Shown here piece after piece: positions 19,440-30,918 of a DNA stretch of 64,000 nt. The DNA comes from Acanthamoeba sp. SK_2022b. Its lineage: Eukaryota > Discosea > Longamoebia > Acanthamoebidae. The notes below the pieces were generated by a model. It saw nothing but the letters and a program-made list of their open reading frames with translations. It had not been told where the DNA came from and ran no database searches. Position numbers and translations under genes: made by a program. Where the stretch lies: the NCBI GenBank assembly GCA_027943245.1, contig JANDJZ010000136.1:33711-97710 (forward strand), given 5' to 3'. The number at the start of each line of letters is the position of its first letter. The stretch's first letter is position 1.

Positions 19440-21049
19440 TTCTGTACACAGCCCCTGTGCCCCTCTTTTCTATCTGTTGTACAATTTTCGCTCTCAGCTT
19501 CTCTCCTTCAATACAAAACGCACCCACGGTGCTGTTACGCGCGACAACGCGCAGTGGCGTGTGAAACTGCCATGGGCGTTCCACAGCTGCTAGTTTGGGC
19601 CCAAGCCAAGCATTTTACTGGGTCTGCAGCTGTGCCTGGAGCGTGCCACCTTGAACGTCATGTTCACTGTTTTATTTTTTTCCACAATCACTTTCAAGGG
19701 CTGATCCTGATTTTATGTTGATGTGACTGGTTGGTGCATGTTACAGGCTTTGTTATGAACACTGCCTCCTGGGCACCACCAACTGGCCACCACCCAGCTG
19801 CCACCTGGGCACTGCCTCTGCCACTGGCTGCCACCTGGCTGCCACTGTCTCTTGTCTAGCTGCTTCCTAGATGCCACTGGCCACTGTGGCTGCCTGGCCA
19901 CCTGGGCACCCACCAGGCCACTGGGCAAGCTTAATTGTGTAGGTGAAACCTAACATACCTGACTCAAGCTTGGGCATTGTACCATGGAGTGGCTTACATG
20001 TAAGATCAGCACAAAAAAGTTGGTTGATTAAGGGGGTCCAGAAAGTTGGTACTAAAGGACTTTGGGAGCCCTTAGGTCATTGATGGGGTAGCACCTTCTC
20101 AGGCTTTCAGGTGAGGTAGCAACAGCCCAGTACCAGCACCCAGAACCACCTCTATAATCAAATAATCATTTTAAAAATCAATTTTAGCTTTTAATTTAGA
20201 TAGAGAAATCACAAATTTGCAGTCAGAGACTTCAGACAGGGAAGGTGCATGACAGTCTGTAACCACAATCTCAATCAAGTTTTACACTGATTAGCACTGG
20301 TTTCAATCAAACACTCAGTTTGGATGGCCTGGTTCAGCTTGGATGCACCCCATTGACTTAAACAACCAGATTCTCCAGCACCAGATTGCAAAGGCAAAGT
20401 GCACAAAATCTCTCCACAGAAGATATACAATGAAGCCTGGGACAAGCACCCAGCAACCCAGTTTCAACCATGGATGAGATAAATTGTGAGGGTGGTTGCA
20501 TGTGGTTTTCCATGTGATGAAGGAGCTGGGTGTCACAAGACACCCTGACTGTGATCAAAGATAGGTTGACTTCAAGACAAATCTTAACATATCTGCATTC
20601 CCATGTTTTGTGCTGGAGTTTGCTCTTAGGCTGCTTGTTTAGTCACCAATTTGTGCCAAAAACTTGGCTGCCATCACAAACAGCTGTTTGTGATTGGGTC
20701 ATTCACTTAAGTGGATTTCATAATTGCTGACAGAGGGAGCACAAACACAAGGACAGAGAGGCTGCAGCAGAGGGGCATTGACAAGTGCAGTGGTGGTCAC
20801 ACATGATGGTGCCAGCACACCAAGAAAGTTGCACCATAAAAAAGAGCTTGCAATTCAGAGGCCTTGTGTTGTGTCAACAAGGAAGGATGGGTGTCTTTGG
20901 CAAGATGTTTGGCCAATCTTGACCCTCTGGCCCTCTCTCCCTCAGCTATGTTGCCCAGTCCATGCCAGGGTTGACCCTGCGATAGCGAGTGGGGCAAAAG
21001 CTTGACTTGCAAGGGATAAAATAGATAAAGTTGACTTGAAGCCCGCAGT
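19440..21049. repeat. gene-free low-complexity island
   Basis: About 1.6 kb without a convincing gene. From 19750 to 19930 it consists of imperfect repeats of CCACCTGGGCACTG-like units. From 20100 to 21000 it becomes markedly AT-richer than the rest of the window, with short words such as CCAGCACC and TTGGCTG recurring. Composition resembles the decayed retroelement near the telomere. I see no terminal repeats and no recognisable protein in any frame. It may be an old mobile-element remnant. Confidence 0.45.
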
Positions 21050-24000
21050 CTAGAACACGAGGGAGTGAACGTGCTGCAGCTGGCGCGGGTTGAGGGTCAC
21101 GCGCGTTCTGCTGCCGTGCTTGAGCCGCGCCAGAAGATCCTGCATCTGCGTTCGCACTTCTTTGGCGTCTCCCTGGTCCGCCTTGCCGGCACTGGGGAGG
21201 GGCACCTGTGGGAGACCCAGCTTGCCCACCGGCCGGGCGTGGGCCAGAGGCTGCACGCGGAAAACGGAGTCGACATCAGTCACGTCAGGAGGGCGAGAAA
21301 GAAACAATAGAGGGGAGGGCAGAGGACAGACAGAGGGGAGCTGCCGTGCCTCGGTAAGCGGGGCCGAGGGGAACGATGCAAAATCGGTGGTGATCTTGAC
21401 TGGCGAATGAGATTCGAGCAGGGCAGCAATGAGCTTCTCCTTCGCTTGCTTGCATTGGGCCTGCGAAGATCAGACTGCGATCAGTACCAGCCCCTTTACC
21501 ATGACAATTGCCCGGGTTCTCACGGCGAGGTACGTACCTCGAGCTTGACTGCAGCCAATCGTCTGTTGGCCCATTGCTGGCTGGGAGCCTCCGGGCCAGC
21601 AAGCGTGAGGTCGATTACCTACAATCAGAGCGCCGGCGTTACTTGTGACCCTCTACACGCGGAAAAGAGCGCGCAACGCGATGGCGGCCATTGCGGCATA
21701 CCTTGCTCGCTGCCTTGACGGACTGAATCTGATTGAGGAACTGCTGGGTCTCGGCGTTGCGCCTGCCCATCGCCGCGATGGTGGCGCTCCTCTTTTTCGC
21801 CCGCGCCTGCTCGACGAGCTCATCCTCGTCGACGTTCTGGTCCTGCTGCAGCTGCTGCTGGAGGGGCGTGAAGTAGGCACACCTGCGCGCGGACAAGCGC
21901 ATAGGCATCGAGTGAACACCACGCGATGTGCCTGCTGCCGGGAACGGGGAGGCCCTAGTGGTACCTGGCTTCGACGTCCGAGATGGGCGGTAGCAGCGTG
22001 CGCAGTCTCTTCTGGCCCTCGCGTGCGAGGAGCTCGCTGTTCTGCCGCCGCAGTAGGACGAGGGCCCGCTTGAGCGCCTTGATCTCCACCGATACGATTT
22101 CCAGTGATGGCAGCTCGGACCGCTGCTCCTCGGCCTCCTTCTTTGCGTTTTCTGCACTCGATATCGACCGCGCTCCAATAAGTAACAATACACGTTTTGG
22201 GGACGGCCACAGAGTGGATGGGTGTGTTGGAGCTCACCGAGGTGTCGTATCTCGGTTCGGAGTGATCTGATCTGCTGCCGCAGCTGCTCGTTCTCCTTCT
22301 GGATGGTCTCCATGGCGTCCTCGTACATCTGCACAGCCGGCAGACAACGTTATCAGGAGAGTGAGTGGGACGCAACCAACACACATGGGAAGGGAGCATG
22401 CGTGCCTTTTCCTGCGATACGTGCTCGGCGGTCTGCTTCTCCATCTTCTCGGACAGCTCGGCCTCCTTCTTTTGGAGCGCGGTGAGGTGCATTTGGAGAA
22501 CGTTGTATCGCGAGAGGTGCTCCTTGATCTCGTTCTCCTGAAGTCCCAGCTTGACAAGCCGTTCCTGCGCGAGCCCCCAAGCGTCATCAGCATCATCATC
22601 CACGCCAAGACTGATGGCTGGAGCAGCGCGGCGGGATTACCTGGGCGAGGACTTCGGCCTCCAGCAGCTTCGACCGGACCGAGGCCGCAGCCGCCAACTC
22701 GGCCCGCACGGCGTCAGCGCGCTGCTTCCAGCTCGGCTGGGCCTCTGTCGGTCGAGCAGAATTATATGTGTCAGCCACCGAATGAGCAACACAAAGGGAG
22801 GGCGGTGTAAGAGGAGCTAACCCGTGGTTCGCAGGGAGGGCGAAGGGGGCGCGGAGCCGGAGGCTGGCGTGAAGGAGGACGCGGAGGAGGCGTAGGGGGT
22901 CGGGAGCTTGCCGCCCAATGGGGCCGCTGCCGGCGTGCCGGCGGGGGTCGAGGAGGCGGTGTTGGGGGTGGAGAGCGGGGTGATGTTGATGGAGGCATCG
23001 GGCTTGATGAAGTTGGATGAGTTAAGGATCTTGTCGCTCACACCGACGATTGAAGCGTAGGTCTCCTCCAACAGGGTCGAGAGCCACTTCCATTCGCTGC
23101 CCTTCTCCTCGGGCCCGTCCTCCTGCTCCTGGGCATCGTTCTCCTTCTCCTTCTCCTTGTGCTCCTCCTCAGCGGACTGCGAGTCTCCGCCCTCGTTGTC
23201 CGCCTTATCATCGACAGTTTCGAGGTCCTTCATGTCCTCCTCCTCGAACGAGCCGGCCTTGTTGTCGGTGATGATCTTGGCCACTAGCTTGGGAAGCGCC
23301 GACCTGATCTCCCTGTCCTTGGTGGGAGTGTCCTGGCTCTGCACAATCGGCAACGGCCGACCGAAAGTGAGCCGCAGAGCCACTGGGTGGGTGAGTGAGT
23401 GCTCAACGTACCGTAGTGGCGGTGCTCCGGAGGTAGACGAAGAGCTGGCGGAGGACTTCGATAGCACCAGAGATCGTGGTGTAGCAGCTGACCATGTTGC
23501 GCTCCAGCTTGGAGGCGTAGTGACGAGGCAGAGTGGGCTTTTCCTGCAGGTGCTTCTGCAGCTTGCTGTACGTGGCATCAGGCAACGCAACAAAAGGCGG
23601 GGGAGGGACGAGTGGTGAGTTGCCAGTGCGCACGCGCGCATGCAATACGCGATGGACGGTGCGGAGTACCGACAGACGTCGATGGCTTCGCGGACCAGCC
23701 GGATGGGGATGGCCAGCTGCGAAGAAGAACCCGCGGTACCGAGGGCCTCGGCAGATCCGTCAGCGGGCGACTGGGTCTTGAGAGTAGATCGAAGCTGGTT
23801 GTAGAGCACGAGGAACACGTTCTCCACAACGAGGATGCCATCCACCTCGTGTCGCAGTGACTTCCATACCGGAGGGCGGAGAGCGGCCACACCTGCGGCG
23901 GGAAACGGTCGTTAGTTGTCACCCTCGACACAGGTCCGGCGCGCCGAGGCAAGAGAGAGAGAGAGAGAGAGAGAGCCATGTTACCGGTGCCTCTGGCCGA

Positions 24001-27000
24001 CAGTTGGCGTTTGAGGGGCATGCCATCCGAGCTGTCATTGAGAGCGCTGCCCTCATCCAAGATGTACTGATTGACCAGCCTGCCCATCTTGTCCTGGAAC
24101 GACTGCACCGTAGCAACGAAGAATGAAATGTCATTTGTTAAAAATAATTAAAAAAAAATAAAAAAACAGAAGAAGAATCAGTATGAAAGAGCTGAGAGCG
24201 ACTCGGAAACTGCGACAGCGCAGGTGGTGAGAAACGTACGCTGAAGAGGGAGATGTCATAATTGTGGTTGAGCTCCTCCTTCTTGATGAGCTGCAAAATG
24301 ACGTCCATGGTGCCTTCGTAGGGCAAAAGGTCGAGCGCCGCTCGTCCGCTCCTAAGAAACACCTCGGGCGGGCACACGCTCGGGTCGTTGATGACCTTGC
24401 GCAGGCCCGACGTGTAGAACCTCACCTTCACAAGTAACCACCCCAGTATGAGCCCTAACTATCAACACAGCCATTGACGCAAACGAGAGAGCGAGGAGGA
24501 GGATAACCTTGGATACGCCCCAGTAGAGCTCCCAGGCGAACAGGAGCTCGTCGTTGGTGTACTGCACCTCGACGTCGTTGATGAGGTTGAAGGAGAGCTG
24601 GTCAAGCTTGTAGTAGCTCTGCAGGTGGCCCATGAGGAGCTTGGACTTGAACACAAGCCGGTCGAGCGTGAGGAGCAGCAGCAGCGACTCGTTGTCGCGG
24701 CTGAGGATCTCCTCTGGCAGGAACGCTTGGATGAACGACAGCTGCTTGCGCGCCTGCAGCACATCCAGCCGGAACAGCTCGCGCTCCAGCCCCATTGCGG
24801 CGACCTTGGTGACTTGGGACTGGCGGTGGATGGGTAGCGGGTCAGAGACGAACGACCAACTGCATGGGAGTGGGAGAGGCACCTTCAGCTGAATGTTCTG
24901 GTCCAGGAGGGCCTGCGACTTGGTGGAGAGCTGGCGGGCCTCGCTGGCGAGGTCCTCTTCCTTCTCCTCGTACTGCTTGACGTGGTGCTGCAACGAGTTG
25001 ACCTTCTCACGGAACTGGTCGATCGTTTTGTCGCGGTCCTCGATTTCGACCTGCTGGTTCTTGATCTTCGTCAAGCTCTCCAGGTACTGGATCTCCTTCT
25101 TGTCTGAAGATAGTGAAGAGGTCCGCAAAGATAATTAGAACAAGAGTTCGAGCGTGAAAAGAGGAGAGGAGAGGAGAGGAGAGGAGAGGAGAGGAGAGGA
25201 GAGGAGAGGAGGAGAACGGCAAGAAAAGCGGTGACGTACAAAGGGCAGTCCTGAGCTGCTTCTCCACCTCGGCGTGATTCTCTTCGAGCTCCTCGCTGAC
25301 CTGTTGGAGTTGTTCCAGGTCCTCTACAGTCGCTTGGAGCTCTTGCACTTGCTGCAGTCATTCATTGCGAGAAGAACCGGAGAAAGAAGAGGGAGAGATG
25401 AGCACACGGATAAGAAGAACATGGAGTTTGTGTCGAGAAACGGGTACCTCTTCGAGTTCGAGCTTCTTATCGCTGAGCTCTTCGACCATGTCCTCAGCCT
25501 CCAGGGCAACATCGAGCTGTTCTTTAAGCTGTTCGATCTTCTCGTTGGCCTTCTTGACGTCGTCCTTGAGCTTGACAATCTTCTCCTCCAGCACGGGGAT
25601 GCTGTCGTTCTCCCGCTCGAGCTGCCTGATCTTCTTCTCGCTCTCCTTCTTTTCCATGACGCTGAGATCCTTGAGCTTCATCAGCGCGTCGGTGAGTCTT
25701 TGGATCTGCAACTGAAGTGCCGCCTTCTCGCTGTCATCTCCAGACCCGCCGACTCTCTCCCGTCGGCCCTCATCCTCGTCTTCGTCGCTGCCGCTCACGT
25801 CGTCGTCGTCGTCGTCATCTCCCAAGTCGCTGATCTTATACTTGATTTTAATCTTATCCAGCTTCTTCTCCAGCGCTGCAATGGGGGCATGTTGAACAAA
25901 CAGTGAGCGTCCTAACGCGTAAGGAGAATGCGAGAACTTGTTGGGCCGCAATGGAACGGGTTGGGCCAATGGGAAACGCACACTCGGCCTTCTCTTCAGC
26001 CAACTCCTTGTCGAGGGTCATCATTTCGAGAGTCTCGCTCAGATTGGCCATCTCGTCGGTCATTTCCTCCTTCTCCTCCTCCCAGGCCTTCTGTAGCTGC
26101 TCCTTCTCGTCCTCCCACTTCTTCTGAATCTTGGCGATTTGCTTGTCCCGATCCTGAGCATGGAACACACAGGGCACGCAATCGTGTTGGCCTCTCCCTT
26201 CCCATTGCAGCTAACGTTGGGTGGCACATGCTGGAGTGCGAGAGGGGAGCTGGCACCTTTTTCTCCCTCTCAAGATCCTTGGCGATGGCTTCCTTGTCCT
26301 TGGTCACCTCGTCGAGCGACTTCTGCAGGGCCTTGAGCCTCTGCTGCGCATCCTTCTTGAACTCGCTCAGCTCTTGCAGAGTTGTCTGCACGCACAGCGT
26401 AGAGACAAACAACCAACAGAGGAAAAAATAAAAGGACTAAAGGTAAGAAGAGGGAGATCTCATCACCACTACGGGAGGGACGTTACGAAGAGGGCAGTCG
26501 ACTCGGCGCTAAGCGGTGAGGCCGCTTGAGCACTGGGCCGAGAGGGCGTGCTCGTAATGATCGGGGTCAACGGGACTGCGGCGGGGGTCGAGGTCGACGG
26601 GGTGACCGATGGGGTCGAGGTAGTGCTGGTGGTCGACCGCGTCGTCATAAGGGTGGGGGCGGGAAGGGGCTCCTTCTCCTCGGCCTTGGCCTCCTCCTCT
26701 TCCTTCTCCTCGTTCTCTTTCTCATCCACACTCTCCACGTCGGGCGCTGCAGAGACGGTGAGAGAGGGAGACGTGATGGGCGTCGACGAAGTGGGGGAGG
26801 GAGGGGTCGAGGAGACGGGCGTGGGCGCGGGGGAAGGAGCAGTGGCCTCGCCGCGCGGCGAAGACGGCGCCGAGGGGGCAGGGGACGGCGACTTGGACGA
26901 AGCCGGGCTCTTGACAGGCAGCGAACCGGCAGGCGCCTTGACCGGTACCTTCTTCAGCAGCATCTGCACCCATATCCATCCACCCACCCACCGGGCATAC

Positions 27001-27404
27001 GCACCAGAGAGGGTGGTGAGCAGTGAAAAGAAGAGAGAAAGTTGATGCGTAGAAAACAGTACCACTTTGTCTTTCGTGACAAACAGGCCATGGTTCATGG
27101 TGCACTTAAAGTACCGCACGCCTTTTACGGCGCCGTCGTGGTTGCCATCTTGTACAAGACGTGACGCAAGGATTTATGAATTTTCAAGAAGCATAATCGG
27201 GGGGGGACACTCAATCTCTCACAGATTGAAGTGTGTTATGAGGGAGGGCGTACTTGGGACATCCAATTCTATGCCCACCCAGTTGTCCTTAGATGAGAAT
27301 TTGACAGCGCCCATGAAGCGCACTGTCCCCCGTCCTTTCTCGGGAACCTCCACGCGTGAACCCACCTTCAAGGTCTGAACCTTGGGTGCCGTCGTGGCGC
27401 TCAT
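21050..27404 (-). CDS. DCTN1: dynactin subunit 1 (p150-Glued)
   Basis: Twenty-two exons, complement: 27254..27404, 27063..27148, 26487..26963, 26257..26385, 25982..26153, 25448..25875, 25240..25351, 24883..25103, 24508..24819, 24240..24425, 23985..24102, 23670..23892, 23412..23565, 22822..23338, 22641..22744, 22406..22564, 22238..22328, 21965..22151, 21702..21882, 21538..21618, 21350..21460, 21050..21250; 1466 residues, all phases agree. Residues 12-80 form a CAP-Gly domain (LKVGSRVEVPEKGRGTVRFM, then FSSKDNWVGIELDVP). A Ser/Pro/Thr-rich basic linker follows, then coiled coil 1 containing LSETLEMMTLDKELAEEKAE, the dynactin signature, then the C-terminal helical domain and a second coiled coil. 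Dynactin's shoulder/arm subunit binds microtubules and the dynein intermediate chain. The CAP-Gly groove reads GNHDG rather than GKNDG. At least two introns use GC donors. Confidence 0.93.
25161..25209. repeat. (GGAGA)n repeat within a dynactin intron
   Basis: Ten tandem pentamers of GAGGA phase within the intron between exons 7 and 8. On the sense (-) strand it is a pyrimidine tract. Confidence 0.9.
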
Positions 27405-27699
27405 TTTTTTGTGTCCTCTCTTCTTGATGACCTTGGGGTTGTTGTGCTTCGCGGGAGAAAAGTGAAAAGCGCACAGAAACATATGTTTCCGTGTTTGAAA
27501 TTTCAGTTGTCACCCCCGCCGCCACTTGGTGCTTCTGGTTCCTGTGCCTATCGTAGCGTATAACACGATTACCGCTGCTGAATTTTACCAGACCCAAGCC
27601 AAGATTGCGCAACCCACTGTGTGCAGTTTGTTGTGTTCATTCATTCTGATGGCAAACGCTATCTCTGATGTACACAATGTTTCATCACATAGGTGTACT

Positions 27700-29237
27700 T
27701 CAGGCTTTGGTTGCAAACACATACCAGTTTTCGTGGTCAAACGCTGACTCCACGATGCGCAGACCGCCTGCGGCCTGTACAATACGCTCCAGCTCGCCTT
27801 CGACAAAGAGGTGGTAGTATCTGTACACGACGACCGATCTCCACAATGAACATCATCGCCTGTGAGCGTACGCAAGAGGACGGAGATAAGGTACCGATGG
27901 AAGACTTGAGCTTCATCGGTGGCTGGTTTGGATTCAGCCGGCGCGAGCTCCTCTTGTCGCTGCTGCTGGTGGTCTTCACCATCGCTATCGGCCTTATCCC
28001 GCTCATCGACGCGTTCGCCGCATTCCGCTTGCTTCTTCCTCTCCAGCTCCTCCTTGGCCCTTTGCTTTCTCGTCTTCTTCTTTTTCTTGAGCTTCTTGGG
28101 CTCCTCTGGCGGGGCGCCCTCTTTGCCCTTGACGAACTTCTTCTGCAGGTGCCACGGCACAAACACATCTTGCTCGGTGTACTTCTTGGCCTTCTGCGCT
28201 CCGCCAGCACACCCCGTCAAACGCGCGCCATGTCTGGGTCAGATGCGCGACCGTAGGCCTGTGGCGTGGATTTGGCAAGCAATTAAAGTCGCCAAGGGGC
28301 TAAAGAGGTCAAAGAGCAGGGAGGAAAGGTGCCTGTTCGAACGCCCACACGGTGATGAGCATTGTGCCGCCCGGCCTAAGGATCCTGCCCAGCTCCTGGC
28401 GCCAATGTGAGGCATCCGCGCCCTCGGCCATAAGTATGATTGTGGGTAGCGATGGTGGTGGTGGTGGTGGTGGTGGTGGTGGTGGTGGTGGTGGTGGTGG
28501 TGGTGGTGGTGGTGGTGGTGTGGTGGTGGTGGTGGTGGTGGTGGTGGTGTATTACCTGTATGGCCTGAATTCTACGCTCATCGCTGGACATGTGGTGAAT
28601 CACCGCAATGGAGATGACCGCTTCCTGTCCCCAAGTCGCCCAAAGTCACCTGGAGGTAATAACATGATGGGAGAGGGAGGTGGGATTCAACGCACGAAGC
28701 AGGAGGTACGGTAAGGGAGATTGAGGTTGTCAGCGACCAAGCTCTCGAAGCCTCGCTCCCTGCAGATGGCGATCAGCTCGCCGCTCCTGGCCAGGAAGCA
28801 TGACGAGGACGAGTTAAGCTGGGGTCACGCGCTACATGCACACAGACACGGGCACGGGCACGGGCACACACCTGTCGGATCCTACGGGGTAGCACAAGGG
28901 GTTGACGTGCAGGTACTTCCCATTGCCGCAGCCCACATCGGCCAGCAGAGTGCCCTCGGGCAGCGATAGCAAGAACTTCTCGACGAGAGGCCACGGCTGC
29001 AAGGTGTGCGCGGTGGCGGGCAGAAAGGCCCGCTGGCCACACTTAGCAACATACAGTGCGCAGACGCAGCTAAGATTCAAGTACCTTGTAGCGCGTGGAG
29101 CTGAAGTGGGTGGCAATGCGGTCATAGACGGCATGCACGTGTTCCTGCTCGAGCAAGCCTGGGCTTACCTGCTGCCGCTGCGCAAGGACTCCGGAGGGCT
29201 GTCGCCCCGAGGCTTCTGGTTCCCCGGCCTCCATCAT
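27700..29237 (-). CDS. TRM9/ALKBH8-type tRNA wobble-uridine methyltransferase
   Basis: Seven exons, complement: 29085..29237, 28872..28996, 28696..28786, 28556..28624, 28333..28395, 27895..28193, 27700..27820; 306 residues in phase. Blocks: LLEQEHVHAVYDRIATHFSS, PWPLVEKFLLSLPEGTLLAD, then SAM-binding motif I DVGCGNGKYL (about residues 71-79), GSDRSGELIAICRERGF, VISIAVIHHMSSDERRIQAI, ELGRILRPGGTMLITVWAFE, and after a Lys/Glu-rich insert HRYYHLFVEGELERIVQAAG and ENWYVFATKA. This order is that of Trm9 and of the methyltransferase half of ALKBH8, which finish mcm5U at the tRNA wobble position with Trm112 as partner. No AlkB or RRM domain precedes it, so it is the Trm9 form. The intron after exon 5 has a GC donor. 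Confidence 0.92.
28453..28549. repeat. (GGT)n microsatellite inside an intron
   Basis: About 97 bp of GGT repeats with one break, in the intron between exons 4 and 5 of the tRNA methyltransferase; sense strand (ACC)n. Confidence 0.95.
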
Positions 29238-29396
29238 ATGATAGGTTTCCTTGTTTTCTCTTCCTTTTTCTTGTGATACGTAGTTTTTCTTCTTCGTAAT
29301 TACGTTGCCCTAAGCGGAGAGACCAAGAACAAGTCAACCCCCCCTGTATCCCATTACGAAGACCTGTCCCGTCAGCCACGCCAAGAGAAGAGAAAC
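29238..29396. promoter_or_regulatory. divergent promoter region
   Basis: 159 bp between the tRNA methyltransferase and LIM gene starts. A T-rich run at 29252-29293 is visible near its left side. Confidence 0.45.
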
Positions 29397-30781
29397 ATGA
29401 ACACACCAGGCGATGGAGACGTGACGTGCTGGAAGTGTGGGCACCAGTATGCCCTGCAGCGCAAGTTCTGCGTCCAGTGCGGATCAAAGCCGACCCGACC
29501 CGGCAGTAGTACACCAGGTTCACCAGCCCCCTCTTCCCCTCCTGTCGCCACACGCACTCGCGCTGGGACTCCCTTCCCCACCACCACCGCCGTCGCCGCC
29601 GCTTCCAACCCGCAACCCTCCGCGACCCCCTCGGGGTCCACACTTGCCGTCCCTGGACCACAGCCCTCGCCGGACGCTACCGCTCCCGCATCCACGCGCG
29701 CTCGTGCCGGGACGCCATTCCCCGCCACCGCCGCTTCCAACTCGCAGCCCGCGCCCCCCTCGGGGTCCACGCTTGCCGTCCCTGGACCCCAGCCATCGGC
29801 CGCGCCGAGCCCTCGCCCGACCGCTCCCTCTGCAGCCGGCACACAGGCGGGCGGCTTGCAGGCGTCGTGCGCCAAATGCGGCAGCGAGCTGAGCGGCACG
29901 GTGGCGACCGACGCGAGCGGACGGTCCTACCATCAGGCGTGCTTCAAATGCAGCACGTGCGGCAAGGTGCTCACGGGCGACTATCACGTGCTGAGCGGCG
30001 GACACGACGGTGACCGCTTCTACTGCACGGAGGACTTCATCGCCGCCAACTCGCCCGCGTGCGCCGTGTGCGCGCAGCCCATCACCGGCACCGGGGCCGA
30101 GGACCACACGGGGGCCAAGTACCACCTCAACTGCTTCGCCTGCAAGCGATGCGGGGCGCCCATCACCAACAAGTACATCGTCGACTCCAAGGGTGACCTC
30201 TGCTGCGGCCAATGCCACTCCTCGTCGCCCTCTACGGCCGCGGGCGATAGCGGCGCGGCCTTCCGCTGCGGCGTGTGTAACGGCGAGCTGCAGGGCCAGG
30301 TGGTGGGCGTGGGCGACACCCGCTACCACCAGCATTGCTTCGTGTGCCTCACCTGCAAGGCCAACCTCACCCACATCCCCTTCCACCTCGAAAACGGTTG
30401 GCATCTCTCTCACACGCACCCCCCTCTTTGTTTTTCTGACCCTTCCTCACCACGATCTTTGGACTCTTCCCAGGCCAGCTGCGATGTAAGAAGTGCCTCC
30501 TCACCGAAAAGGGCGAGTTTTGTGCTGGTATGGCCCTCGTCTTAGCTCGCGGCGGAAAACCTGCATGGGGCTAACAAATACCCCCCCCCCTCAACGTCCT
30601 GGTGGCGTGTGCCGCAGCGTGCGGCAAATTGATCGAGGAGGGCGCGCTGCAGGCCATGTCCCAGCTGTGGCACGAACACTGCTTCAAGTGTGGCGACTGC
30701 GCCAACGTGATCGGCGCCGGCCAGTCCTACGCCGCCAAGGGCCAGACACCCATCTGCGCCCCCTGCGCCACCAAGTACTGA
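29397..30781 (+). CDS. LIM-domain protein with N-terminal zinc ribbon
   Basis: join(29397..30396,30474..30527,30618..30781), 405 residues, in phase. Residues about 11-30 carry two CxxC pairs (CWKCGHQYALQRKFCVQCG), a short zinc ribbon. Residues 35-155 are Pro/Ser/Thr/Ala-rich with an internal duplication of the segment SGSTLAVPGPQPS. From about residue 158 follow at least three LIM domains with the expected spacing: CAKCGSELSG...HQACFKCSTCGKVL, CAVCAQPITGTG...HLNCFACKRCGAPI, CGVCNGELQG...HQHCFVCLTCKANL, and a last, CGKLIEEGALQ...WHEHCFKCGDC, ending in CAPC. LIM domains are protein-binding adaptors, often on actin or in adhesion sites. The fourth LIM spans the two introns. There is no second recognisable catalytic or kinase domain. 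Confidence 0.88.
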
Positions 30782-30918
30782 ACGAGAGCAAAGAGAAGAG
30801 AAGGGACTTGTGCGCAGAGGGAGAAGAAGGTCTGTGAGCGCTTGCTTGCCTTTCTTGAGCTGTAGAGCGATCGTCACCCCCCCCCGTCTATCCCTCTTCT
30901 TTTGCCCTTCAGCGGAGC

